Origin: Micromonospora saelicesensis
GTDB lineage: Bacteria > Actinomycetota > Actinomycetes > Mycobacteriales > Micromonosporaceae
DNA length: 64,000 bases
Assembly: GCF_900091575.1 (NCBI RefSeq)
Contig: NZ_FMCR01000002.1
Location: 1,076,741 to 1,140,740, forward strand
Reading direction: 5' to 3'
The notes beneath the pieces are model-generated. The model did not search any database, was not told the DNA's origin, and saw only the letters and a program-made list of their open reading frames with translations. How positions within the stretch are numbered: the stretch's first letter is position 1; each line of letters opens with the position of its first letter. This document shows, in pieces, positions 1-8,713 of the stretch. The position numbers and the translations under genes were made by a program.

Positions 1-56
1 CCGGTAGCCACCGGTCGTACTTTGGGACGATCTGGAGTCGCACCACCGTTCGTACG

Positions 57-1205
57 ATGAGTCCCATGCACCCTCGCCTGCACGCGGTGTTGACCGAGCC
101 GCGTGTCTCCTCCGCCCCGTCGCGGACGTGGCGCGACTGGGCGGTGATCGCCGCCCTCGCGCTGGCGATCGTGGTGGAAGGAACCTTCCGACCCGATCTG
201 CCCTGGCGGGTGGGCTGCATCGCCGTCGCGCTCGCGCTGCTGCCCACGCTCCTGTGGCGGCGTACGGCGCCGCTCGCGATGGTGGTGATCGCGTTCGGCT
301 GCACGACGGTCGCCCCGTTCGTGCTGCCCGGCGATCCCTGCCAGCTGTTCACGGCGAGCTTCCTGGTCCTCCTGGTCTACGCGCTGTTCCGCTGGGGCTC
401 CGGCCGCGAAGCAGTGCTCGGTTCATTCTTCGTGGTGGCCAAGGTGACCGCCGCCGGCCTGGTCGGCTCGGTCGACGGCGGTGAACTGGTCGCCGGCTTC
501 GCGGTGATGTTCGCCGCCGCCACGCTGGGTGTCGCCATCCGCTTCCGCGCCGCCTCCCGGCTGCGCGAGCTCGATCGGGTGAAGCTGTTGGAGCGTGAAC
601 GCCTCGCCCGCGACCTGCACGACACGGTGGCCCACCACGTGTCGGCGATGGCGATCCGCGCCCAGGCCGGCATCGCCGCGTCGGCGACCCAGCCGGGTGC
701 CGCCGTCGAGGCGCTGCACACCATCGAGGCCGAGGCGTCCCGTGCGCTGGCCGAGATGCGCGCGATGGTCCGCGTCCTGCGCCGCAACGAGCCCGCCGAC
801 CTGGCGCCCAACCCGCAGGTCGCCGACATCGGGCGGCTCGCCGGCCAGTTCCGCACCGGGCCCGCCGTGGACGTGGAGCTGCGCGGCGACCTCGGCGACC
901 TTCCGCCCACTGTCGGCTCCGCGCTCTACCGCCTCGCCCAGGAGTCGGTCACCAACGCCCGTCGCCACGCCCGCCACGCCACCCGCATCGAGGTCAGCGT
1001 CGCGGCCGACGACACGTCCGTGCGCCTGCGTGTCAGCGACGATGGCGAGGCCGGCGCCGCCCGTCCGACCGGCCCGCCCGGTTTCGGCCTGGTCGGAATG
1101 AAGGAGCGCGCCGACCTGCTCGGCGGCACCTGCGAGGCCGGCCCCGATCCCGACCGCGGATGGACCGTCACAGCCGTTCTTCCGCGCGAGGGGGTCGGCG
1201 CGTGA
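57..1205 (+). CDS. NarL-type sensor histidine kinase
   Basis: Membrane sensor kinase of the HisKA_3/HATPase_c type. Six hydrophobic segments (about residues 26-160) form an integral membrane sensor. The dimerisation/phosphoacceptor motif RDLHDTVAHH places the phosphorylated histidine near residue 188. The N-box (QESVTNARRHA, about 295-305), a G1-like DDG motif near 328 and the GFGLVGMKER G2 motif (342-351) make a complete ATPase domain. The next gene, a NarL/LuxR response regulator, overlaps this stop codon by 4 bases (GTGA), so the two are co-translated as a two-component system. The signal is not predictable. A second ATG three codons downstream is an alternative start. Confidence 0.93.
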   Translation: MSPMHPRLHAVLTEPRVSSAPSRTWRDWAVIAALALAIVVEGTFRPDLPWRVGCIAVALALLPTLLWRRTAPLAMVVIAFGCTTVAPFVLPGDPCQLFTASFLVLLVYALFRWGSGREAVLGSFFVVAKVTAAGLVGSVDGGELVAGFAVMFAAATLGVAIRFRAASRLRELDRVKLLERERLARDLHDTVAHHVSAMAIRAQAGIAASATQPGAAVEALHTIEAEASRALAEMRAMVRVLRRNEPADLAPNPQVADIGRLAGQFRTGPAVDVELRGDLGDLPPTVGSALYRLAQESVTNARRHARHATRIEVSVAADDTSVRLRVSDDGEAGAARPTGPPGFGLVGMKERADLLGGTCEAGPDPDRGWTVTAVLPREGVGA

Positions 1206-1864
1206 CGGTTCGCGTGCTCGTGGCGGACGACCAGGAGATCGTCCGTACCGGCCTCACCATCATCCTGAACACGCAGCCCGGCATCGAGGTCGTCGGTGGT
1301 GCCGGCGACGGCCGCCAGGCGGTCGAACTCGCCCGGCGACTCCGCCCCGACGTGTGTCTGTTCGACATTCGGATGCCGGGCATGGACGGCATCGAGGCCA
1401 CCCGGGCGCTCGCCGGGCCAACCGTCGCGGAGCCGCTCGCGGTGGTCGTCATCACGACCTTCGACCTCGACGAGTACGTGTACGCGGCGCTGCGGGCCGG
1501 CGCCCGCGGCTTCCTGCTCAAGGAGGCTGGCCCTGACCTGCTCAGCCAGGCCGTGCACGCCGCCGCCAACGGGGACGCGCTGATCGCGCCGAGCGTCACC
1601 ACGCGGCTGCTGAAGGCGTTCGCCGACACGGATCCGGCCGCACCGCGCACGCAGCCCATCGAGGCGCTCACCGACCGGGAGGAGCAGGTCCTGGTCGCCG
1701 TCGCGCGGGGACGCACCAACCAGGAGATCGCCGACGAGCTCTACATCACCTTGAGCACTGTCAAGTCGCACGTCACCAGCCTGATGACCAAGCTGGGAGT
1801 GCGTAACAGGGTCGAGTTGGCGATGTGGGCGTACGAGACCAACCGCCGCCGACGGCACTGGTGA
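1202..1864 (+). CDS. NarL/LuxR-family response regulator
   Basis: A 220-residue DNA-binding response regulator, partner of the upstream kinase. The receiver domain spans about 1-120, with the acceptor aspartate at residue 55 (VCLFDIRMPGMDG), acidic residues near 9-10 and a conserved Lys in FLLKEAG. A LuxR-type helix-turn-helix follows (about 150-215: LTDREEQVLVAVARG, TNQEIADELYITLSTVKSHV). The GTG start at 1202 overlaps the kinase stop and begins directly with the receiver fold. An upstream in-frame start at 1160 would lie inside the kinase and adds no recognisable domain. Targets are unknown; the neighbouring DUF2306 gene could be one. Confidence 0.93.
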   Translation: MTVRVLVADDQEIVRTGLTIILNTQPGIEVVGGAGDGRQAVELARRLRPDVCLFDIRMPGMDGIEATRALAGPTVAEPLAVVVITTFDLDEYVYAALRAGARGFLLKEAGPDLLSQAVHAAANGDALIAPSVTTRLLKAFADTDPAAPRTQPIEALTDREEQVLVAVARGRTNQEIADELYITLSTVKSHVTSLMTKLGVRNRVELAMWAYETNRRRRHW

Positions 1865-1962
1865 CCGGCGGAAGTACGACGACGGCGTCCGACCATGGGC
1901 CGACCCGATCGCGGCCCTTGTGCCGATGAGCGGGGGCGGGTGCGGCGACCACCATCGGTGGC

Positions 1963-2628
1963 ATGACGATGCGCGAGTGGCGGCTACCGGCCGCGTTGAT
2001 CCTGCTGGGCCTGATACCGATGCTCGCCGGCGCGGGACGCCTCACCGAGCTGGGCAGCGGACCGGAGATCACCCCGGCCAACGCCCGCTTCGTCGCCGAT
2101 CCGCTGCCGGTGGTGCTGCACATCGTCGGCGCGGTGGTCTACACGATCCTCGGCGCGTTCCAGTTCGTGCCCCGTCTGCGCCGTCACTCTTGGCACCGCC
2201 GTGCCGGCCGCGCGCTCGTCCCCTGCGGACTGACGGTCGCCTTCACCGGCCTGTGGATGGCCGTCGCGTACGACCTGCCGGCCCATGACAACGACGTGCT
2301 CGCCGGCATGCGACTCGTCTTCGGCTCGGCCATGGCCGGCGCGATCCTGCTCGGTCTCGCCGCCGTGCTACGCCGGGACATCGCCCAGCACCGCCGGTGG
2401 ATGGCGCGCGGTTACGCGATCGGCCTCGGCGCCGGCACCCAGGCGTTCACCCACGCGCCGTACCTCATCGCGACCGGTGAACAGCCCGACGGCAACATCC
2501 GGGCCGGCCTGGTGGCCGCCGGCTGGCTGATCAACCTTGCGGTGGCCGAGTGGTACCTGCGGCGTCCCGCTCCGGTCGTCACCGCGGCGGCCCTCCGCCG
2601 AGCTGAGCCCGAGCGGCAGAAAGGCTGA
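1963..2628 (+). CDS. DUF2306 multi-pass membrane protein
   Basis: A 221-residue membrane protein of the DUF2306 type. Hydrophobic helices appear at about 8-25, 46-68 (VVLHIVGAVVYTILGAFQF), 85-105, 118-137, 147-170 and 180-195. The pattern of VLHIVGA, RRHSWHRRAGR and HRRWMARGYAIGLGAG, with conserved His/Arg at helix ends, is typical of this heme-protein-like membrane family of unknown function. It lies 98 bp after the response regulator on the same strand, so the pair may regulate it. Transcription probably ends at the hairpin 30 bp downstream. Function unknown. Confidence 0.8.
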   Translation: MTMREWRLPAALILLGLIPMLAGAGRLTELGSGPEITPANARFVADPLPVVLHIVGAVVYTILGAFQFVPRLRRHSWHRRAGRALVPCGLTVAFTGLWMAVAYDLPAHDNDVLAGMRLVFGSAMAGAILLGLAAVLRRDIAQHRRWMARGYAIGLGAGTQAFTHAPYLIATGEQPDGNIRAGLVAAGWLINLAVAEWYLRRPAPVVTAAALRRAEPERQKG

Positions 2629-2658
2629 GGGGGCCCGCTGGCCCCTCACGTACCTGAC

Positions 2659-2696
2659 GGTGTGGCTGCCGTGGCCGGCGGTACGGCAGCCACACC
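2659..2696. terminator. Hairpin terminator between convergent genes
   Basis: A perfect 14-bp inverted repeat (arms 2659-2672 and 2683-2696, 10-nt loop) lies between the stop codons of the DUF2306 gene (+) and the DksA-like gene (-). There is no U-tract, as is usual in actinobacteria. It probably serves both strands. Confidence 0.75.
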
Positions 2697-2702
2697 CGGG
2701 CG

Positions 2703-3035
2703 TCACCTGCTCTGCTTCTCCTGGCACGGCACGCAGAAGCGAGCGTGCGGGAGAATCTCGAGCCGCTCGGCCGGGATGCTCCGGCCGCACCTCTGGCAGG
2801 CACCGTAGGTGCCGTCGCTGATCCGGTTCAGCGCACCGGTGATCTGCTCGATGTTCTGGCGGGTGGCCAGCAGCAGCGCGGCCTGGTTGTGGGCCTCGCC
2901 GGGGTCGCCGGTGTCCGCGTTGAGCTCGGTCAGTTCCCGCAGCCGAGCCGTCTGGGTGGCGAAGTCGTCCGCCAGGGACGCTCGTAGGTCAGCCAGCCAA
3001 CTCTGGTCGAGAGTAGGACGATGATCGACGCTCAT
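2703..3035 (-). CDS. TraR/DksA-family zinc-finger protein
   Basis: A 110-residue DksA/TraR-like protein: an N-terminal coiled-coil-like helical part (about 1-75), then the zinc finger YGACQRCGRSIPAERLEILP followed by FCVPC (four cysteines, CxxC-x17-CxxC). Family members bind the RNA polymerase secondary channel; actinobacterial homologues are often stress-linked. The ATG at 3035 is preceded by GAAAGG at good spacing. The frame stays open for about 90 further codons upstream, but that stretch carries a terminator-like hairpin and has no recognisable domain, so the downstream start is preferred. The gene may be controlled by that leader hairpin. Confidence 0.87.
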   Translation of the reverse strand: MSVDHRPTLDQSWLADLRASLADDFATQTARLRELTELNADTGDPGEAHNQAALLLATRQNIEQITGALNRISDGTYGACQRCGRSIPAERLEILPHARFCVPCQEKQSR

Positions 3036-3064
3036 GATCTGCCTTTCAAGGGGAACGGGTGGGG

Positions 3065-3100
3065 AAAACAAAAAGGGCCGAAGCTGGATAGCTTCGCCCT
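3065..3100 (-). terminator. Intrinsic-terminator-like hairpin in the DksA-like leader
   Basis: On the minus strand a 9-bp stem (GGGCGAAGC pairing with GCTTCGGCCC, one bulged C, loop TATCCA) is followed by TTTTTGTTTT. This is a textbook factor-independent terminator, rare in this GC context. It ends about 30 nt before the DksA-like start codon, and no complete gene precedes it on this strand. That layout suggests transcriptional attenuation of the DksA-like gene rather than simple termination. Confidence 0.65.
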
Positions 3101-3514
3101 GGCGGTCGTTCTGGGTATGCAACGACTCCGCAGGTGGGCCTCGGCCGGTTCGCATCGGGCTCGACGCTGTGCGCGTCGGCGCGGTGTGCGGCGCGCGGAC
3201 AACCGGCACCCGCATGTCGGCCTTGGGACGGGTCGCCGTCGGCACGCGCACAGCACCGCCCACCGCCACCTCGGTGGCGGCGGGCGAACGGAAGGTCACC
3301 GGCGGCATGCCCCCACCATAGAGCGGCGTTGCCCTAATGCCAACGTTCGCGGCGGGGCCTCGTTCCAGCCACGAACTGCCACTTTTGGCCGCAATAGGGC
3401 CGTTGCCCGAACCCGGTGGGCGCCCTTCGATATCGCAGCGAGGTCATCTTTTCGAGTCCTAGACTGCGGTGCGTGGCGGGGTTTTTACCCTGCCTACCGG
3501 GGGGAGAGAATGCC
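3101..3514. other. Divergent intergenic region without a clear gene
   Basis: About 410 bp between the DksA-like leader and the debranching-enzyme gene. A minus-strand frame with fairly high GC3 continues from the DksA-like frame up to about 3308, but it encodes low-complexity Pro/Ala/Thr sequence with no recognisable domain. I see no RNA gene. Promoters for both flanking genes must lie here; I could not identify convincing -35/-10 pairs. Confidence 0.5.
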
Positions 3515-5634
3515 ATGCTTTCTCAGTCGACACCGTCCGGGTCCCCGTCGACGACGCAACAACCCGACAAGGCTCACGGTGGCGCCAACCGCGACATGCC
3601 GCCGGAGTTGGGTTCGGACGCTGTCGGCATATTCGAAGGCCGGACCTTCATGTTGTCCAACCCGGCCGGGGACGTGCCGGCCGACTCCATCGCTGGTCTG
3701 GTGCACGACGACACCCGCTACCTCAGCCGTTGGGAGTTGACCCTCGACGGGAAGGCTCCGCTCGTCCTCAGCGCGAACCCCGTCGATCCGTACTCGGCGG
3801 CCTTCTTTCTCGCGAATCCAGAGGTCGAGGGCCTGGCGGCGAACCGGGTCGGCGTGCGACGGGAACGATTCGTCGGCGACGGCATGTGCGAGCGGATCAC
3901 TGTGCAATATTTTGGTGCCGAGCCGATCTCCGTGCGTCTGCGGTTGGATGTCGGCGCGGACTTCGCTGATCTGTTCGAGATCAAGGGAACGGGACGGAGC
4001 AGGCTGGCCGACATCCGGCGGACCCACCGGTCGGACGGCTCGGCGCTGCGTTTCTCCTACCAGAATTCGCACTGGTCGGCCGTCACCACAGTGGAGGCCG
4101 AGCCGCGTGCCGATCGGGTCGAGGGCGACGCACTGGTCTGGGACGTGCACCTGGGGCGAGGTCAGACCTGGGGTTGTGAGCTGCGGGTGCTGCTGAACTG
4201 CGGGGGCACTGACTACCAGCCGGCCAGCCGCACCTTCGGCGAAGAGCAGGAACCGGGCGCCGACGACGCAGCCTGGCGGTGGAGGGCCAACAAGCCACAC
4301 CTGAGCGCTGAATCAGACCTGTTGCGCGACGTGTACCACAAGTCGGCCAGCGATCTGGTGTCGATGCGGATCGCCAAGGAGATTCGGGGTGAGCAGGTCG
4401 TTCTGCTGGCGGCCGGCATGCCCTGGTTCCTGGCGGTCTTCGGGCGGGACACTCTGATCACCGCCTACCAGAGCGTCAGCTGCGGACCTGACGTCGCCCG
4501 GGGCGCGCTGGTCACTCTCGCCGCGCACCAGGGCAGCGCCGTCGACGACTTCAGCGACGAGGAACCGGGAAAGATACTCCACGAGTTCCGTTCCGGTGAG
4601 CTGACGCAGCTCGGCATCATGCCTTACGGCCCGTGCTTCGGCGCGGCCGACACCACCCAGCTGTGGCTCATCCTGCTCTCCGAGTACTGGCGGTGGACGG
4701 GCGACGACGCGCTGGTCCAGCGGTTGCGGCCGAACGCCGACGCCGCTCTGCGGTGGATCGACAACTTCGGAGACCGCGACGGCGACGGCTACGTCGAGTA
4801 CGCCACCCGCTCCCCCGAAGGTATGCGCAACCACTGCTGGCGCGACTCACCGGACGGGGTCCAGTTCGCCGACAGCAGCCTTCCCACCCTGCCGGTCGCG
4901 ACCTGTGAGATCCAGGGCTACACCTATGACGCGAAGCTGCGCGGCGCACAACTCGCCGACGGCCCGTGGGCCGACCGCGCATTGGCGCGACGGCTGCGTA
5001 CCGAGGCCACCGAGCTGCGCGAACGCTTCAACCGCGACTACTGGCTGCCTGCCCGCGGCGGCTACTACGCGATCGGCCTCGACGCCGACAAGCGCCCCAT
5101 CGACTCGATGACCTCGAACATGGGCCACCTGCTGTGGAGTGGCATCGTCCCGCCGGACCGTGCCGCCGCGGTGGCCCGGCAGTTGATGTCCGACCAGATG
5201 TTCTCCGGCTGGGGTGTCCGGACCCTCTCCACCGAGGACGTGGGTTACAACCCCATCGGCTACCACCTCGGGACGTTTGGCCACACGACAACTCGATCAT
5301 CGCCGCCGGGCTCGCCCGGTACGGTCACCGCGACGCCGCGAACCGCATCGCGATGGCGATGCTGGAGGCCGCCGCCCACTTCGGGCACCGCCTGCCCGAG
5401 GCCATCTCCGGGTACGACCGTTCGCTCGGCCGACGACCCGTGCCGTACCCCACCGCCTGCAATCCCCAGGCCTGGGCCAGCGGCGCTCCCCTGCTGTTCC
5501 TGCGGACCATGCTCGGGCTCGATGCGAACGACGGGATCCTCGCCACCGATCCCCACGTTCCCGAGGCGCTGGGGACCATCCGGCTGACCGGGGTCACCGT
5601 CCACGGCGCCCGACAGACGGTCAGCTCGGGGTGA
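3515..5634 (+). pseudogene. Amylo-alpha-1,6-glucosidase (glycogen debranching type), one-base frameshift
   Basis: Homologue of actinobacterial glycogen-debranching-type enzymes (N-terminal beta-sandwich domain, then an (alpha/alpha)6 glucosidase domain). The start at 3515 follows GGGGGGAGAG. The first frame runs well to GYNPIGYHLGT (about 5275), then turns into non-homologous sequence ending at 5587. The +1 frame resumes at once with WPHDNSIIAAGLARYGHRD and continues to 5634, ending in LTGVTVHGARQTVSSG. Restoring one G after position 5275 gives HLGTVWPHDNSIIAAG, the conserved family motif, and a full 706-residue protein. Either a recent inactivating deletion or a sequencing error in the GC-rich stretch. 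As written, the last ~120 residues are lost and the protein is probably inactive. Confidence 0.88.
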
Positions 5635-6355
5635 GGAGGCAGAACTCGTTGCCCTCCGGGTCGGCGAGCACCCTCCACGGGACGTCCTGGCCCAGGTCGA
5701 TGGGGGTCGCGCCGAGACTCCGCAGCCGGGCCGCCTCGGCCTCCGGGTCGTCACCGGGGTACGGGCGGACGTCGAGGTGGACGCGGTTCCATCCGCTCTT
5801 CACGTCAGGTGTACGGACGAACTCCAGATAGGGGCCGACGCCTTTCGCGGAGCGCAGTCGCGCAATCTGGTCGGTCACCTCGTGCATTGTCCAGTCCGTG
5901 GCCTCGCTCCAGAACCGGGCCATCGCGCGCGGGTCCGCGCAGTCGACCACCACGGCGGCGATCGGTCCGGTGTCCCGGTAGAGCGGTCGGGGGTCCAGCA
6001 CACAGAACTCGTTGCCCTCCGGGTCGGCCATGACCGTCCACGGCACGTCGCCCTGGCCCACGTCGGCAGGTGTTGCGCCGAGATCCTTCAGGCGTGCGAC
6101 CACCTGCGCCTGGTGGGCCGCCGAGGTGGTGGCGAGGTCCACGTGCACCCGGTTCTTCACCGTCTTGGCCTCCTGGGAGACGACGAGGTCGATGCAGACA
6201 GCGACGGGGTCGGGGTAGACGAAGCCCTCGGGTTCGAGGTTGGTCACGCCGGGTCCCTCGCTGGAGACCTCCCAACCGAGCGCCTGCGCCCAGAACCCGC
6301 CCAACGCGGAGTCGTCCCGAGCCTTCATGTTGATCTGCACAAGCCGTGTCGCCAT
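5621..6355 (-). CDS. Two-domain VOC/glyoxalase-like protein
   Basis: A 244-residue protein built from two vicinal-oxygen-chelate (Glyoxalase_6-type) repeats. Each repeat ends in a diagnostic strand: VPWTVMADPEGNEFCVL near residue 120 and VPWRVLADPEGNEFCLL near the C-terminus. The ATG at 6355 starts the first repeat (MATRLVQINMKARD). The family includes glyoxalases, dioxygenases and resistance proteins; the substrate here is unknown. Its 3' end overlaps the debranching gene by 14 bp in convergent orientation. Confidence 0.85.
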   Translation of the reverse strand: MATRLVQINMKARDDSALGGFWAQALGWEVSSEGPGVTNLEPEGFVYPDPVAVCIDLVVSQEAKTVKNRVHVDLATTSAAHQAQVVARLKDLGATPADVGQGDVPWTVMADPEGNEFCVLDPRPLYRDTGPIAAVVVDCADPRAMARFWSEATDWTMHEVTDQIARLRSAKGVGPYLEFVRTPDVKSGWNRVHLDVRPYPGDDPEAEAARLRSLGATPIDLGQDVPWRVLADPEGNEFCLLTPS

Positions 6356-6414
6356 GCCGGCGATGCTAGGGCTTGTGCCCGCGTCTCGCTGACCGTCATC
6401 GCCGTCCACCCGCG

Positions 6415-6774
6415 TTACCGCCGGGTGTCGTCCGGAGGCTGCTCTTTTGTCAGGTGCAGCAGCCAACCCTCGCCGGTGCGGATGAGCGCGTATCGCCGGC
6501 GGCCGGCGCGGCCGTGCAGTGTGAACAGCATCCGCCGGTCGGTGCGATCGTGCTCCTCCCAGGTGCCGATGTCGGCGATCGACTTGTCGACGTCCTCGTA
6601 GGTGAGGTGATCGAGGTCGTGGTCGGGCACGGCGATCGCGAGCCGGTTGTCGCTGGGACTGTCCGGCAGACCGCGGGGCACCGCCCACGAGCGCAGCACG
6701 CCGTCCTCTTCGAGCCGCAGGTCGAAGTGCGGTCGCGGTTTACGGTGGTGGTGCAGGACGAAGGCGGGTGCCAC
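6415..6774 (-). CDS. Stand-alone LigD-type 3'-phosphoesterase domain protein
   Basis: A 119-residue protein matching the phosphoesterase (PE) domain found at one end of bacterial NHEJ ligase D. Visible family features are FVLHHHRKPRPHFDLRLEED, VLRSWAVPRG, a RLAIAVPDHDLDH strand, and C-terminal GRRRYALIRTGEGWLLHL. In LigD this domain trims 3' ends of breaks using conserved His/Asp residues; here HFDLRL carries such residues. The polymerase and ligase domains and Ku are absent from this window, so a role in end joining is inferred only. GTG start, preceded by AGGAAG. Confidence 0.82.
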   Translation of the reverse strand: MAPAFVLHHHRKPRPHFDLRLEEDGVLRSWAVPRGLPDSPSDNRLAIAVPDHDLDHLTYEDVDKSIADIGTWEEHDRTDRRMLFTLHGRAGRRRYALIRTGEGWLLHLTKEQPPDDTRR

Positions 6775-6914
6775 CTTCCTATTCTCGGTGCCGGCCGGCC
6801 CTTCCGCCTGTCAACCCGACCACCTCACGGAAGCCTGGCACGCCTGCCAGTGCTGAGCAGATGGATGAGCGCCGAGGGTGTCGTGGTGTCGTGGTGTCTT
6901 GATTGACTGGGTCG

Positions 6915-7856
6915 ATGCGGATCGAGGAAGTTGAGGGGATCGCGGCGGCTCTGGGTAGCAGGGTCGTGACGACATCGGTGTTGGCGGGCGGTTTCTCTCA
7001 CGAGACCTGCCTTCTCACGCTTGCTGACCGTCGGGTCGTTGCCCGGTTCGGAGGAACCGACCCGACGGTTGAGGCGGGGGTCATGGACGTCGCCCGCCGG
7101 TATGCGCCGGTCCCGGACGTCTTGTTGGTCATGCCCGCCGGAGACGGGCGAGTGCGCCCCGCGATGGTCATCGAGTATGTGGACGGCGTCTTGCTGAGTG
7201 GTGTGCTCGCTAGGGGCGATCTTGGGCGGTTGGAGGCGGGTGAGCTGGGGGCCGAGGTCGGACGGGCCGTCGCGCGAGTCGCTGGTGCGACGTTCGACCG
7301 ACGAGGTTTCTTCGTGGACGGGGAGCTCACCGTCAAGGAGGAGCGTCCCTGGTCGCAGCAGTTGGTCGAGGTCGCCGAGGTGTGTATGGCTGCGGTTCCC
7401 GACGGCCGGCTCGACGGCGAGACGCGTCGTGCCTGGGTGATGTTGTGCGCGGCCCACGCGACGGCGCTGGAAGGCATCGACGGTCAGACTCGGCTCGTAC
7501 ATGCCGACATCAACCCGAAGAACATCCTGGTCTCCCGTGTGGGCGGCGGTTGGCGAGTGGATGCGCTGCTCGACTGGGAGTTCAGTTATTCCGGTTGCCC
7601 GTATGGCGACGCTGCGAACATGGCCCGGTTCGGCGCTGACTACCCCGCCGGATTCTTGGACGGCTTCCAGGCGGGCTTCGCCGAGCAGCAGCCCGCAGAC
7701 CTGCCCCTGGTGCAGAACTGGACCTATGTGGGGCGAATCCTTGACATGTTCGCGTTGAGTGACCTGCTGACTCGCCCTCTGGGGCATGCCGTGGCCGACC
7801 AAGCCGCCGATCAGGTCCGGCGGTGGGTTGGAAACGGCGTACCGGACAGTGTGTGA
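6915..7856 (+). CDS. Aminoglycoside phosphotransferase (APH)-fold kinase
   Basis: A 313-residue kinase of the APH/choline-kinase fold. The catalytic loop LVHADINPKNILV (about residue 199) and the metal-binding LLDWEFSYSGCPYGD (DFG-equivalent) are both present. The N-lobe contains VLAGGFSHETCLLTL, the nucleotide-loop region. The substrate may be an aminoglycoside, a macrolide or an endogenous sugar/choline-like alcohol; sequence alone does not decide. The ATG at 6915 is preferred; a TTG at 6903 is possible. Confidence 0.85.
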   Translation: MRIEEVEGIAAALGSRVVTTSVLAGGFSHETCLLTLADRRVVARFGGTDPTVEAGVMDVARRYAPVPDVLLVMPAGDGRVRPAMVIEYVDGVLLSGVLARGDLGRLEAGELGAEVGRAVARVAGATFDRRGFFVDGELTVKEERPWSQQLVEVAEVCMAAVPDGRLDGETRRAWVMLCAAHATALEGIDGQTRLVHADINPKNILVSRVGGGWRVDALLDWEFSYSGCPYGDAANMARFGADYPAGFLDGFQAGFAEQQPADLPLVQNWTYVGRILDMFALSDLLTRPLGHAVADQAADQVRRWVGNGVPDSV

Positions 7857-7902
7857 CGTGTCGGGGCGGGATGGGCTGCCACACGCTGCGGGGGAAAGAT
7901 TT

Positions 7903-7932
7903 TGCGTGGCACGCATATTTGCGTGTCACGCA
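7903..7932. promoter_or_regulatory. Twin 13-bp palindromes, probable TetR operator
   Basis: Two near-identical palindromes TGCGTGGCACGCA (7903-7915) and TGCGTGTCACGCA (7920-7932), centres 17 bp apart, end 20 bp before the TetR-family start codon. Consensus TGCGTG-N-CACGCA. Position and symmetry fit autoregulatory TetR operators; one site may also cover the promoter. Confidence 0.8.
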
Positions 7933-7952
7933 ATTAGTGCTAGCGTGGTGGC

Positions 7953-8573
7953 ATGACGGGACTGCGGGAGCGCAAGAAGGCCGAGACGCGGGCGGCGCTC
8001 GGTTGGGCTGCGATCCACCTCACCGCGGAGCGTGGCTACGACAACGTCCGCGTCGAGGACATCGCCGAGGCTGCCGGCGTCTCCCCGCGTACCTTCAACA
8101 ACTACTTCTCCAGCAAGGCCGAGGCGATCGCCTCCCGCCACCTCGACCGCAGCCTGCGCACCGCCGCCGCGCTGCGCGAACGTCCCGCCGACGAGCCGCT
8201 CTGGGTGGCGCTCACCCAGGCCGCGCTGGATCAGTTCACGCGCGGCCCCGAGGTCGAGGCGATGCCCTCCCCCGACCACGCCCGGTGGGTTGCCGGCGTA
8301 CGCACCATGCTCGCCGAGCCCGCGCTACAGGGCGAGCGGCTGCGCGCCACCGCCCTCGCCGAGGCCGAGCTTGCCGCCGCGGTCGCCGAGCGCACCGGCA
8401 CCGACCTCGCCACCGACATGTACCCGAGGCTCGTCGCGGCCGCCGCCAGCGCCGCCGTCGTCGTCGCCATGCAGCACTATCTCGACAGCGCCGACCCACC
8501 CGCCCCGATCGAACGCCTCATCACCGACGCCTTCACCCAGGTCGCCGCCGGCCTCCCGGCCCCACCCCGCTGA
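7953..8573 (+). CDS. TetR-family transcriptional regulator
   Basis: A 206-residue regulator. The TetR_N helix-turn-helix lies at about 10-56 (VEDIAEAAGVSPRTFNNYFSSK). An all-helical effector domain follows, resembling the MftR-like C-terminal group common in actinobacteria (VRTMLAEPALQGERLRATALAEAELAAAVAERTG). Twin palindromes immediately upstream suggest autoregulation. The FAD monooxygenase 140 bp downstream on the same strand is the obvious co-regulated target, probably derepressed by that enzyme's aromatic substrate. Confidence 0.93.
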   Translation: MTGLRERKKAETRAALGWAAIHLTAERGYDNVRVEDIAEAAGVSPRTFNNYFSSKAEAIASRHLDRSLRTAAALRERPADEPLWVALTQAALDQFTRGPEVEAMPSPDHARWVAGVRTMLAEPALQGERLRATALAEAELAAAVAERTGTDLATDMYPRLVAAAASAAVVVAMQHYLDSADPPAPIERLITDAFTQVAAGLPAPPR

Positions 8574-8713
8574 AGCTCCGCCCCCTCGCAGGGCACCACC
8601 CCACCCACGTCACCACCTCACCCACGTCTCCAGCCGCGTCCCACTCCCGCGGCGGGCCGGCCACGTGCCGCGCCTGCCGTGGCGATGACGCGCACCCCGA
8701 AGGGATCACGATC

